From Hylemonella gracilis (lineage in GTDB: Bacteria > Pseudomonadota > Gammaproteobacteria > Burkholderiales > Burkholderiaceae_C): a DNA stretch of 32,186 nt. The position numbers and the translations under genes were made by a program. The notes under the pieces were generated by a model. The model saw nothing but the letters and a program-made list of their open reading frames with translations. It ran no database searches and was not told where the DNA came from. Shown piece after piece: positions 20,464-28,827 of this stretch; positions within the stretch are counted from its first letter, which is position 1, and each line of letters begins with the position of its first letter. Where the stretch lies: NCBI GenBank assembly GCA_945862195.1, contig CAMAXR010000008.1, positions 1-32,186 of the forward strand, read 5' to 3'.

Positions 20464-20931
20464 ATGACCGAGCGGCAAGCCTTGCGAGTCAATGGAGAAG
20501 TTCATGAGTTCAAGGCTCATTCCGGTTCGGCTTTGTTGTATGTTCTTCGAAATGACCTCAAACTCAAAGCTGCAAAGTACGGCTGTGGATTAGGCCAGTG
20601 TGGTGCCTGTAGTGTCTTGATTGACGGTCGAAAAGCTTTGTCATGCGATACGCCAATATGGGCTTGTGAAGGTAAATCCATCACAACACTTGAAGGTTTA
20701 GGTTCAGCAACAAACCTAAGCTTTTTGCAGCAAGCTTTTATGGATGAACAAGCAGCGCAATGCGGCTATTGTGTTCCGGGTATTTTGATGAGTGCGCAAG
20801 CCTTGATCAATCAAAACCCAAAACCAAGCGTGCAAGAGATTTGTTCTGCACTAAATGACAATTTGTGTCGTTGCGGAACCCACATTCGCTTTATTCGCGC
20901 AGTTTTGCGTGCCACTGGCCAACTTTCTTAA
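20464..20931 (+). CDS. (2Fe-2S)-binding small subunit of a xanthine dehydrogenase-family molybdenum hydroxylase
   Basis: 155 aa; CGLGQCGACSVLIDGRKALSCDTP and CGYCVPGILMSAQALI...LNDNLCRCGTHIRFIRAV. Confidence 0.93.
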   Translation: MTERQALRVNGEVHEFKAHSGSALLYVLRNDLKLKAAKYGCGLGQCGACSVLIDGRKALSCDTPIWACEGKSITTLEGLGSATNLSFLQQAFMDEQAAQCGYCVPGILMSAQALINQNPKPSVQEICSALNDNLCRCGTHIRFIRAVLRATGQLS

Positions 20932-20942
20932 GGATTGGGGTT

Positions 20943-23072
20943 GTGAGCACTTCATTACCTAGCCTTCCTCCCACGCTAAGAGCCAACCCTCAGCTTTACC
21001 GTTGGGTCGATTTCAATACTCAAGGATTGGTAAAGATATACCCAGGCAAAGTCGAGATTGGGCAAGGCATTGTTTCAGCAATCGCTCAAATTGCGGCCGA
21101 AGAATTGGATATCGATTTTTCGAGAGTTCACTGCCATCCTGTGGACACCTCTATCAGCCCTAATGAAGGCTCCACATCCGGCAGCAGGTCTATTCAAGAA
21201 GGTGGCGAAGCAATGCGTCAAGCTTGCGCTGAGATCAAATCTCTGTTTATGCACGCAGCGGCCACAAGACTTGGGGTAGCGCCAGAGACACTCCAAGTTC
21301 GGGATGGCCGATTTCAAATATCAGACACTGGTACCAGCTTGACTTACTGGGATTTGGTTCGCGATGTAGATCTCAATCAACATGCAAATGGCAAATCTCG
21401 GCCCAAAGCGCCTGCAACTTTTAAAACAGTAGGCCTTTCATTGCCGCGGTTAGACCTCCTGGCCAAGGTAACAGGAGCAGCTTTTATTCAAGATCTAGAG
21501 CTTCCAGGCATGTTGCATGCCCGCGTCGTTCGCCCACCCTCCTTCAAGGCCAAGTTGTTGCATGTGGATATTGCTGCTATTGAGGCGATCAAGGGCGTAT
21601 CTTCTGTAGTGCAACACGGTGGCTTTTTAGGCGTCATTGCCAACAGAGAAGAGTTGGCCATAGATGCCATGAATGCGCTCAGTAAAGCTTGCGTTTGGGA
21701 GCAGTCGCCCACTTTACCTGCGCCTGAAAAAGTTGTGGAGTTTTTACTTACACAACGAGTTGAGGATGAGTTACTTTGTAATGATGCAGCCCCTTTACCT
21801 GATGGCGACATACATGAGCTCGAAGCGACTTTCTCAAGGCCCTATCTTGCTCACGCTTCTATTGGACCCTCATGTGCCTTAGCTTGGTTTCACGACTCCA
21901 ACCTTGAAATTTGGTCACACAGTCAATCAATTTACGCACTTCGAGATGAAATAGCCAAGTTGCTCCAAATGCCAACTGAACGAGTCGTAGTGCGCCATGC
22001 GGAAGGATCTGGCTGCTATGGACATAACGGCGCAGATGATGTGGCTTTTGATGCAGCCCTGCTTGCTTTGGCTGTTCCTGGTAAACCCGTTAGATTGCAG
22101 TGGACCAGAGAGGATGAGTTTGCTTGGGAACCCTTGGGTCCCGCCATGGTAGTGAAGCTGGCGGGAAAAATTTCCAAAGATGGAGGTGTGTTGAGTTGGC
22201 AGGAAGAAATTTGGGGCAACAGGCACATTGGACGCCCTGGTCGGTTTTCTGGTCCTGGCTTGTTAGCTGCATGGTTTTTTGAGCCCGGCATTGAGCCTCC
22301 ATTACCCGCCGATATGCCTTTGTCTATGGGTGGCGGAAGTCAGCGTAATGCAGTGCCTTACTACGAGTTCCCCGTAAAAAAGGTTGTCAACCACGTGGTA
22401 CAGAGCATGCCTATAAGGGTTTCGGCCTTGAGGGCTTTGGGTGCATACATCAATGTTTTTGCCATTGAAACATTCATGGATGAAATGGCGCATTCACAAA
22501 GCATAGATCCCATCGAAATTCGACTGCGTCACTTAACTGACTTTCGGGCTGTTGAGGTGATCCATGCCGTCGCTCGGATGGCCAACTGGAAAGCTCACGA
22601 GCAAGGGGATGGTGTAAGTGGCAGGGGGTTTGCATTTGCCCGATATAAGAACATTGGCAATTACGCTGCAGTGGTTGCTGAGGTTGCAATTGAAGAGACC
22701 ATTTCTGTAAAGCGCATTTATGCTGCTGTGGACTGTGGCTGCATCATTAATCCAGATGGTGTGTTGAATCAAGTTCAAGGTGGAATTGTCCAAGCTGTCA
22801 GCTGGGCCTTAAAAGAGCAAGTTCAACACGACACCGTGCGCATCACCAGCCGAGATTGGGAAACTTACCCCATACTTAGGTTCAGCGAAGTCCCTGAGGT
22901 TTTCGTGGAGTTCATTAACAGACCTGAAGAAGAGTCTTTAGGTGTGGGCGAAGGCGTTACGGGCATCATTGCTCCTGCAATCGGAAACGCAGTCTTCAAT
23001 GCCATGGGCATACGACTTCGAGATCTGCCCTTTACGCCAGACAGAGTTATTGCAGCCATCAACGAATCTTGA
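20943..23072 (+). CDS. Molybdopterin-binding large subunit of a xanthine dehydrogenase-family hydroxylase (IorB/NicB-like)
   Basis: GTG start 12 bp after the small subunit; GKVEIGQGIVSAIAQIAAEELDID, EGSGCYGHNGADDVAFDAALLAL, RVSALRALGAYINVFAIETFMDEMA, terminal GVGEGVTGIIAPAIGNAVFNAMGIRLRDLPFTPDRV. Confidence 0.92.
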   Translation: MSTSLPSLPPTLRANPQLYRWVDFNTQGLVKIYPGKVEIGQGIVSAIAQIAAEELDIDFSRVHCHPVDTSISPNEGSTSGSRSIQEGGEAMRQACAEIKSLFMHAAATRLGVAPETLQVRDGRFQISDTGTSLTYWDLVRDVDLNQHANGKSRPKAPATFKTVGLSLPRLDLLAKVTGAAFIQDLELPGMLHARVVRPPSFKAKLLHVDIAAIEAIKGVSSVVQHGGFLGVIANREELAIDAMNALSKACVWEQSPTLPAPEKVVEFLLTQRVEDELLCNDAAPLPDGDIHELEATFSRPYLAHASIGPSCALAWFHDSNLEIWSHSQSIYALRDEIAKLLQMPTERVVVRHAEGSGCYGHNGADDVAFDAALLALAVPGKPVRLQWTREDEFAWEPLGPAMVVKLAGKISKDGGVLSWQEEIWGNRHIGRPGRFSGPGLLAAWFFEPGIEPPLPADMPLSMGGGSQRNAVPYYEFPVKKVVNHVVQSMPIRVSALRALGAYINVFAIETFMDEMAHSQSIDPIEIRLRHLTDFRAVEVIHAVARMANWKAHEQGDGVSGRGFAFARYKNIGNYAAVVAEVAIEETISVKRIYAAVDCGCIINPDGVLNQVQGGIVQAVSWALKEQVQHDTVRITSRDWETYPILRFSEVPEVFVEFINRPEEESLGVGEGVTGIIAPAIGNAVFNAMGIRLRDLPFTPDRVIAAINES

Positions 23073-23114
23073 CTATCACCCCACTAGAGATCAACTCACA
23101 CAAGGAGACAAGAA

Positions 23115-23891
23115 ATGACGGTTCTTTCAGACTACTGCGACAAATACTCTTCTGTTCGCATGCGGCGCGAAGAAGGCATCTTGGAAATGCAGTTTCATAC
23201 AGAGGGAGGGCCGTTACGTTGGAGCAAGAGGGCTCATGAAGACCTGGAGTGTGCTTTTTTGGATGCGGGCCGGGATCGTGGCAATGAAGTCATCATTATT
23301 ACGGGCACAGGTAACGAATACTCTGGGCCCGCTGTTCAGCCCAGTGGTCAGGGTGGCCACCACAACCCTCGAAAACCCGTCACGGCAGAGGAGTGGGATC
23401 AACTGTGGTACTGGGAAGGCAAGCACCTTTTAATGAATTTGCTAAATATTGAAGTGCCTGTCATTACAGCAATGAATGGGCCAGCATCGCGTCACGCTGA
23501 AATTCCTCTCTTGAGCGACATTGTGCTGGCTTCAGATACGGCGACTATTCAGGACTCTGCACACTTCAATGGCGGGCTTGTACCCGGCGATGGTGTTCAT
23601 GTGGTGTTCCCTCTTTTAATGGGCACAAACCGTGGAAGGTATTTTTTATTGACTGGGCAAGTATTGAGTGCACGTGAGGCACTTGATTTAGGCTTGGTCA
23701 ATGAGGTTATGCCTCTTGAAAAGCTTTTGCCTAGAGCTTGGGAGTTGGCGCGCCAATTGAAACAAAGACCCCCTCTCTTAAGACGCTACACACGCGTTAT
23801 GCTCACTCAAGACTTAAAGCGCCGAATGCACGACCTGCTGGGCTATGGGCTGGCACTTGAAGGTCTGGCTGCTGTTCAAAAGGTTGACTAA
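23115..23891 (+). CDS. Crotonase-family hydrolase resembling 6-oxocamphor hydrolase (beta-diketone retro-Claisen type)
   Basis: 258 aa; [112 protein letters not shown]; co-linear with OCH as recalled. Confidence 0.8.
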   Translation: MTVLSDYCDKYSSVRMRREEGILEMQFHTEGGPLRWSKRAHEDLECAFLDAGRDRGNEVIIITGTGNEYSGPAVQPSGQGGHHNPRKPVTAEEWDQLWYWEGKHLLMNLLNIEVPVITAMNGPASRHAEIPLLSDIVLASDTATIQDSAHFNGGLVPGDGVHVVFPLLMGTNRGRYFLLTGQVLSAREALDLGLVNEVMPLEKLLPRAWELARQLKQRPPLLRRYTRVMLTQDLKRRMHDLLGYGLALEGLAAVQKVD

Positions 23892-23913
23892 ACACACATT
23901 AAAGGAGATATCT

Positions 23914-24906
23914 ATGCAGTACATACCTAAGTTATCGCGCCGTGAGTTTTCGGTTGCCGCAGGTCTGGCGTTAAGTGGGAGCTTTGCCTTTGGTCAGGCA
24001 TCAAACTTTCCTAACAAGCCCGTTAATTTGGTAGTTCCATTTCCCCCTGGAGGGGCAGTAGACCAGGCGGGTCGCGCCATAGCCCAAGCGCTGTTCAAGG
24101 TTTGGAAGCAACCTGTGGTGATTTCGACCAAGGCTGGAGCTGGTGGTGCGGTTGGCATGTCAACTGTTGCCAATGCGCCTGCTGATGGCTATACGCTACT
24201 AGCCACCCACCCATCAATCATTGCTGTTCCTGAAGCGGAGCGCCTCTTTGGCCGCACACCTGCTGTGGACAGGACCCACTTTACCCCTTTAGCCTTGCTT
24301 GTGGCAGATCCTCTGGTGCTTGTGGTGAAAGCGGATTCACCTTGGAAAACGTATGAGGACTTTGTCGCCGATGCTAAAAGGCGCCCGGACAGTATTGCTT
24401 ACTCATCTTCAGGCGCCTACAGTGCGGTCCATCTTCCTATCGAAATGTTGACCCATGCGGCCTCCATTAAATTGAGGCACATTCCCTATGCAGGCGGCGG
24501 CCCAGCGCTTACTGCCGTTCTCAGCGGAGTGGTTGCTGCCACCGCTGGCGCTCCTGCTGTGTTGGCTCCACAAATTAAGGCCGGCGAGCTTCGTGCACTG
24601 GTCACCACAGGAATAAAGCGCCATAACCTGTTGCCTGAAACTCCTACGGCCATAGAACTCGGCTTTAAGGATGTAGAGTTTTATTTGTGGGTGGGTCTGT
24701 TTGCCTCGGCCAAGACTGAGGAAGCCATGGCACAAGCCATTCGGCGTGATATTGGTCGTGCCGTCCAAGAACCAGAGTTCGTGCAGCTTATGAACAAACT
24801 CGGCGCACCTGTTGACTATCGTGATGGTCCCGCATTTGTATCTTTTTTGAATAACGACGAGGATCGAATCAAAGCGGCCATCAAGAGGATTGGCAAGGTT
24901 GATTGA
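23914..24906 (+). CDS. Bug/TctC-family substrate-binding protein with Tat-like leader
   Basis: Leader LSRREFSVAAGLALSGSFAFGQA; FPNKPVNLVVPFPPGGAVDQAGRAIAQAL, GAGGAVGMSTVANAPADGYTLL. Confidence 0.9.
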   Translation: MQYIPKLSRREFSVAAGLALSGSFAFGQASNFPNKPVNLVVPFPPGGAVDQAGRAIAQALFKVWKQPVVISTKAGAGGAVGMSTVANAPADGYTLLATHPSIIAVPEAERLFGRTPAVDRTHFTPLALLVADPLVLVVKADSPWKTYEDFVADAKRRPDSIAYSSSGAYSAVHLPIEMLTHAASIKLRHIPYAGGGPALTAVLSGVVAATAGAPAVLAPQIKAGELRALVTTGIKRHNLLPETPTAIELGFKDVEFYLWVGLFASAKTEEAMAQAIRRDIGRAVQEPEFVQLMNKLGAPVDYRDGPAFVSFLNNDEDRIKAAIKRIGKVD

Positions 24907-24912
24907 ATTAGA

Positions 24913-25791
24913 TTAAGCCGCCATTAGGCGCGCTTCGGATGTGTCGTTGATGGTGACGCGCCGCAATTCACGGCGTTCGGAGATGTCATACCTGCGCCCC
25001 CTGTGCAGCGTGCTTCGGTTGTCCCAAATCACCAAATCTCCCACCTGCCATTCGTGCGAATACACAAATGGCTTTTGGGTGGCGTGCTCCAACAAATCCA
25101 GCAAAAACATTCGGCCCTCAGCCGTTGGCCATCCCACGATTTGTCTTGCATGCACGCCCACAAAGAGCACCTTACGACCAGAGCCTGGGTGGGTATCAGA
25201 CAGGGGCCAGACCGCAGGAGGAATGGCCTTTTTTTGGTCGTCTGTGTAGGCATCATCGCCCAAAAGCAATCGGGTGTGCAGCGCAAAATGCTCGGCGTAT
25301 AAATTTTGAATTTCAGCTTGAGTCTGCTCTGGAAGTGCATCGAATGCAGCACGAAGGTCTGCAAACTCCGTACAGCCGCCCCAACTGGGCAGCACCACAG
25401 CGTGCAACATCGAGTAAGCAGCCCGCGGATTCATAAAGGAGCTGTCGCTGTGCCAGAGTTGGTTGGCAAAGTTAGATAGGTTTTTGGGTGAGTCTCTTTG
25501 GGCAACTTGACCTTGAGCATCCACATTAGATATGTCGATCAACCGCTCATCCTCTAGCCGTTCTTTCCTTTTAAAAACGCGCTTGAGCCCAATGTCAAGC
25601 GGGCCAAAAGTTGATGCGAAATCAAGTTGCTGCTGCGCGGTTAAAGGTTGACCTTTCCAAACCAATACAGCGTATTGGTTCATGGCAGCATTGATTTGTT
25701 TTAAATCATGCTCTGCCAAGGGCTGCGTGAGGTCTATGCCGCTGGCCTCAGCGACAAACAAGGGATGAAGAGGTTTGAGTTGTAGGGTCAT
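24913..25791 (-). CDS. TauD/TfdA-family Fe(II)/2-oxoglutarate dioxygenase, TfdA-like
   Basis: 292 aa; LHPLFVAEASGIDL, NFANQLWHSDSSF (HxD), GDLVIWDNRSTLHRGRRYDISERRELRRVT (distal H and R); strong resemblance along the length to 2,4-D dioxygenase TfdA as recalled. Confidence 0.88.
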   Translation of the reverse strand: MTLQLKPLHPLFVAEASGIDLTQPLAEHDLKQINAAMNQYAVLVWKGQPLTAQQQLDFASTFGPLDIGLKRVFKRKERLEDERLIDISNVDAQGQVAQRDSPKNLSNFANQLWHSDSSFMNPRAAYSMLHAVVLPSWGGCTEFADLRAAFDALPEQTQAEIQNLYAEHFALHTRLLLGDDAYTDDQKKAIPPAVWPLSDTHPGSGRKVLFVGVHARQIVGWPTAEGRMFLLDLLEHATQKPFVYSHEWQVGDLVIWDNRSTLHRGRRYDISERRELRRVTINDTSEARLMAA

Positions 25792-25807
25792 GTGGGGCGC
25801 TCAGGTG

Positions 25808-26785
25808 TTATTCGAGTTCGATTTTGGCGTCAGTGATCACACGTTTCCACTTCCTGATCTCTGATTGGATGAAATCGTCAAACTGCTCGGGTCGACTGGC
25901 AATAACCTCCATGCCCAAGTCCTCGATTCGTTTTTTGACTTCTGGGTTGGCCAAAACACGCGCCGTATCTGACTGAATTTTTTGAACGATAGGGCGTGGT
26001 GTGCCACTGGGAATCACAAACCCAACCAAGGCGCTCACGTTAAATCCAGGAATCACTTCTGCAACCGTAGGAAAATTAGGATGTCCAGTGACACGCTGCG
26101 GCCCCATGGTGGCAATCATTTTCATGCGGCCGGACTTGACGTAAGGCAATATGGAAAGAAACGGGTCCACGACCAAATCAATTCTTCCACCCATCAATTC
26201 TGTGTGGGCTTGAGCGCTTCCCTTCATGGGTGCGTGTAAGACTTCAAAGCCTGCTTCACGTTGCATCAGTTCCATGCCCAAATGCGTTGAACCTCCTACC
26301 CCTGGGGTACCGTAGGTCAACTTGCCGGGGTTCTTTTTAGCGTAGGCAATCAGTTCCGGCAGGGTATTGAACGGGGCATCGGGTTTGGCCACCAGTGCCA
26401 ATTGAAGGTTGGCAATATGCGTGACGCCTGACAGGTCTTTGGTAGTGTCATAGGGCAAGCTTTTGCGAAGTGATGGGTTGACTGGAAATGACGAGTTCAC
26501 CATGCCTATCGTGTAGCCATCCGGGTTGGACTTGGCTACAAAGTCTGCGCCTATGGCTGTGCCCGCACCAGGTTTGTAATCAAGCAGTACGGGCTGATTC
26601 CAAGCTTCCTGAAGCTTGATGCCAATGAGCCGCCCCACGGTGTCGGTGGGTCCGCCCGGTGGAAAGGGCACGATCAATTTCACCGCAGCTTTAGGAAAGT
26701 CTTGGGCAGAAGCTGGAAGCAACCCAGCCGGAGCCAAGCAACTTACAACCAAGGCAAGGACGAATGATTTGTAGGGATGTGTCAT
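25808..26785 (-). CDS. Bug/TctC-family substrate-binding protein
   Basis: Signal peptide; FPKAAVKLIVPFPPGGPTDTVGRLIGIKLQEAWNQPVLLDYKPGAGTAIGADFVAKSNPDGYTIG. Confidence 0.92.
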   Translation of the reverse strand: MTHPYKSFVLALVVSCLAPAGLLPASAQDFPKAAVKLIVPFPPGGPTDTVGRLIGIKLQEAWNQPVLLDYKPGAGTAIGADFVAKSNPDGYTIGMVNSSFPVNPSLRKSLPYDTTKDLSGVTHIANLQLALVAKPDAPFNTLPELIAYAKKNPGKLTYGTPGVGGSTHLGMELMQREAGFEVLHAPMKGSAQAHTELMGGRIDLVVDPFLSILPYVKSGRMKMIATMGPQRVTGHPNFPTVAEVIPGFNVSALVGFVIPSGTPRPIVQKIQSDTARVLANPEVKKRIEDLGMEVIASRPEQFDDFIQSEIRKWKRVITDAKIELE

Positions 26786-26809
26786 GTGTATGGGTAGTTA
26801 AGGGGTTGA

Positions 26810-27793
26810 TCAATCCATCGAAATATTGGCACGTTTACCCAATGCAGAAAACATGTCGATTTCTCGAGCCATTCTGGCCGTGATTTCTGCGGGACCTTCA
26901 AACACTGGCGTGACGCCCTGCGCAACCAATTGCGCCTGCAACTCTGGATCTTTCATGGCTTGCTCAATGAGTACTGCCAACCTGTTGACGATTTGAGGTG
27001 GTGTTTTGGGTGGCATGGAGATTCCCACCCAAGTTGCCAACACTGAACCCGGCTTGTTTTCTGCAAGCGTTGGAACATTGGGCAACTGGGGCGAACGCAC
27101 AGCGCCTGTCACGGCCAAGGCCTTGAGTGATCCAGCCTTGACCTGAGCAACCGTGGAGCTGAGCCCGGGTACCGACAAAGTGACTTGGCCACCCATCAAA
27201 TCCGTCATGGCGGGCCCTGAGCCTCTGTAAGGCACATGCACCCAATCAACGCCAAAGGCTTCCTTGACCAGCTCAGCGCTGAGATGTGAGGCGGAGCCCG
27301 TTCCGGCAGAGGCGTAGTTGAATTTTCCGGGCGCTGCGCGAGAGGCTGCCAGCAGGTCCTGCAAACTGTTGAATGGGGACTTGCCGTTCACCACAATCAC
27401 AAAGGGCAGGACCCCAAAGGTTGCCACATGGCTAAAACCTGCCACTCCGTCAAACATGGGTTTTGCAGTCAGTGCTGCACTCACCGACATAGCACCGTTG
27501 CTCAACAACACGGTATAGCCATCTGCAGCCGCACGCGAAACCTCTGCCGCACCCACCGCACCGCCCGCACCGGCGCGCGTTTCAACCACAAAGCTTTGAC
27601 CAGAAAGAGTGGTCAGTCGGGTTGCCAGCAAGCGGGCAGGCCCGTCAAAGCTACCCCCTGGCGGAAATGGGACCACCAGCTTGACGGTTTTTTCCGGGTA
27701 TTCGGCTGCAGCTGGCAACACCCCATAAGCCAGCAGTGAGGTAACGGCGATTAGCAGCCACCTGCATGACCGTGATGATTTGGTTTTAAACAT
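26810..27793 (-). CDS. Bug/TctC-family substrate-binding protein
   Basis: Signal peptide; YPEKTVKLVVPFPPGGSFDGPARLLATRL, VETRAGAGGAVGAAEVSRAAADGYTVL. Confidence 0.92.
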   Translation of the reverse strand: MFKTKSSRSCRWLLIAVTSLLAYGVLPAAAEYPEKTVKLVVPFPPGGSFDGPARLLATRLTTLSGQSFVVETRAGAGGAVGAAEVSRAAADGYTVLLSNGAMSVSAALTAKPMFDGVAGFSHVATFGVLPFVIVVNGKSPFNSLQDLLAASRAAPGKFNYASAGTGSASHLSAELVKEAFGVDWVHVPYRGSGPAMTDLMGGQVTLSVPGLSSTVAQVKAGSLKALAVTGAVRSPQLPNVPTLAENKPGSVLATWVGISMPPKTPPQIVNRLAVLIEQAMKDPELQAQLVAQGVTPVFEGPAEITARMAREIDMFSALGKRANISMD

Positions 27794-27802
27794 TGATGTC
27801 TC

Positions 27803-28717
27803 CTAAGTTGATGTATGGGCCCAAAATTCTGGCTGAGCGTACTGGTTTTTTAAAAAATCAATCCATAACCTGACCCGCAAGGGCATGTGTTTGCGCTGGG
27901 CAAACACCGCATAAATGCCGTTGGGCGGGGCGGCAAATTCCTCTAAAAGCGACACCAGTTCACCGGACTGTATTTCTTGCTGAACCTCCCAAGTGCTGCG
28001 CCAGGCAATGCCCGCTCCAGCCAGGCACCAGTCTTTAAGTACCTGCCCGTCGCTGCAGTCCATGGGGCCATTGGTTTTGTAGTGCACCACTTGGCCCTGC
28101 ACCTGAAACGCCCAACCGCGGGTTTGAGAGGCGTCGCTGGAGAGGGTCAAACAGGTGAAGCGAGACAACTCCTTCGGGTGTTGGGGTATGCCGTGCTGCG
28201 CCAAAAACTGGGGGGTGGCCACGCACAGCCGCCGGTTGTCTGCCAAACGCACGCTGACTAATGAGGAGTCGGGCAGGTCGCCGACGCGCACGGAGCAGTC
28301 AAAGCCCTCGCGGGCCAAATCCACCACTCGATCGCTCAAGTTGAGCGACACCGTGACCTCGGGGTGGAGTTCGCGAAACTGAGGCACCAAAGGCGCCACA
28401 TGGCGTCGGCCAAATCCGGCCGGGGCGGTAAGCCGCATGTGGCCGCTGGCCTTGACGCCGCCTGCCGACACACTCGCCTCTGAATTGGCCCAATCTGTAA
28501 GTAGGCGCTGACAATCTTCTAAAAATGAGGAGCCCTCGTGGGTCAGGGCCAAGCGCCGTGTGGTGCGAACCAACAGCTTGACGCCCAGACGCTCTTCCAG
28601 CGCATCCAGTCTGCGCCCGATGATGGCGGGGGCCACCCCCTCGACTTGGGCCGCAGCTGTCATGCTGCCATGCTGAATCACCGACACAAAAGTTTCTATT
28701 TGTTTGAATTTGTCCAC
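27803..28717 (-). CDS. LysR-family transcriptional regulator
   Basis: 304 aa; N-terminal wHTH MDKFKQIETFVSVIQHGSMTAAAQVEGVAPAIIGRRLDALEERLGVKLLVRTTRRLALTHEG. Confidence 0.95.
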   Translation of the reverse strand: MDKFKQIETFVSVIQHGSMTAAAQVEGVAPAIIGRRLDALEERLGVKLLVRTTRRLALTHEGSSFLEDCQRLLTDWANSEASVSAGGVKASGHMRLTAPAGFGRRHVAPLVPQFRELHPEVTVSLNLSDRVVDLAREGFDCSVRVGDLPDSSLVSVRLADNRRLCVATPQFLAQHGIPQHPKELSRFTCLTLSSDASQTRGWAFQVQGQVVHYKTNGPMDCSDGQVLKDWCLAGAGIAWRSTWEVQQEIQSGELVSLLEEFAAPPNGIYAVFAQRKHMPLRVRLWIDFLKNQYAQPEFWAHTST

Positions 28718-28767
28718 AACATCAGGAGGTTTATGGGGTGGCGTGGTGGCGTCAACTTGGGGTTTAA

Positions 28768-28780
28768 TATGTTTTACATA
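28768..28780. promoter_or_regulatory. Candidate LysR box (T-N11-A with dyad symmetry)
   Basis: TATGT-TTT-ACATA in the 110-bp divergent interval between the LysR gene and the Bug gene. Confidence 0.5.
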
Positions 28781-28827
28781 TCAGTTGTACACGAGTTTGC
28801 TTAGTCCACAACCACCAAGGAAGACAT

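Noticed and set aside
24913-25791. Considered naming the gene tfdA and predicting 2,4-D degradation
   Set aside because: Similarity is strong, but TfdA-like homologs with other or unknown substrates are common and no tfd pathway genes are present.
28768-28780. Considered the AT-rich dyad as a plain -10 element
   Set aside because: The exact symmetry and T-N11-A spacing between divergent LysR and target genes fit an LTTR box better, though it remains unproven.
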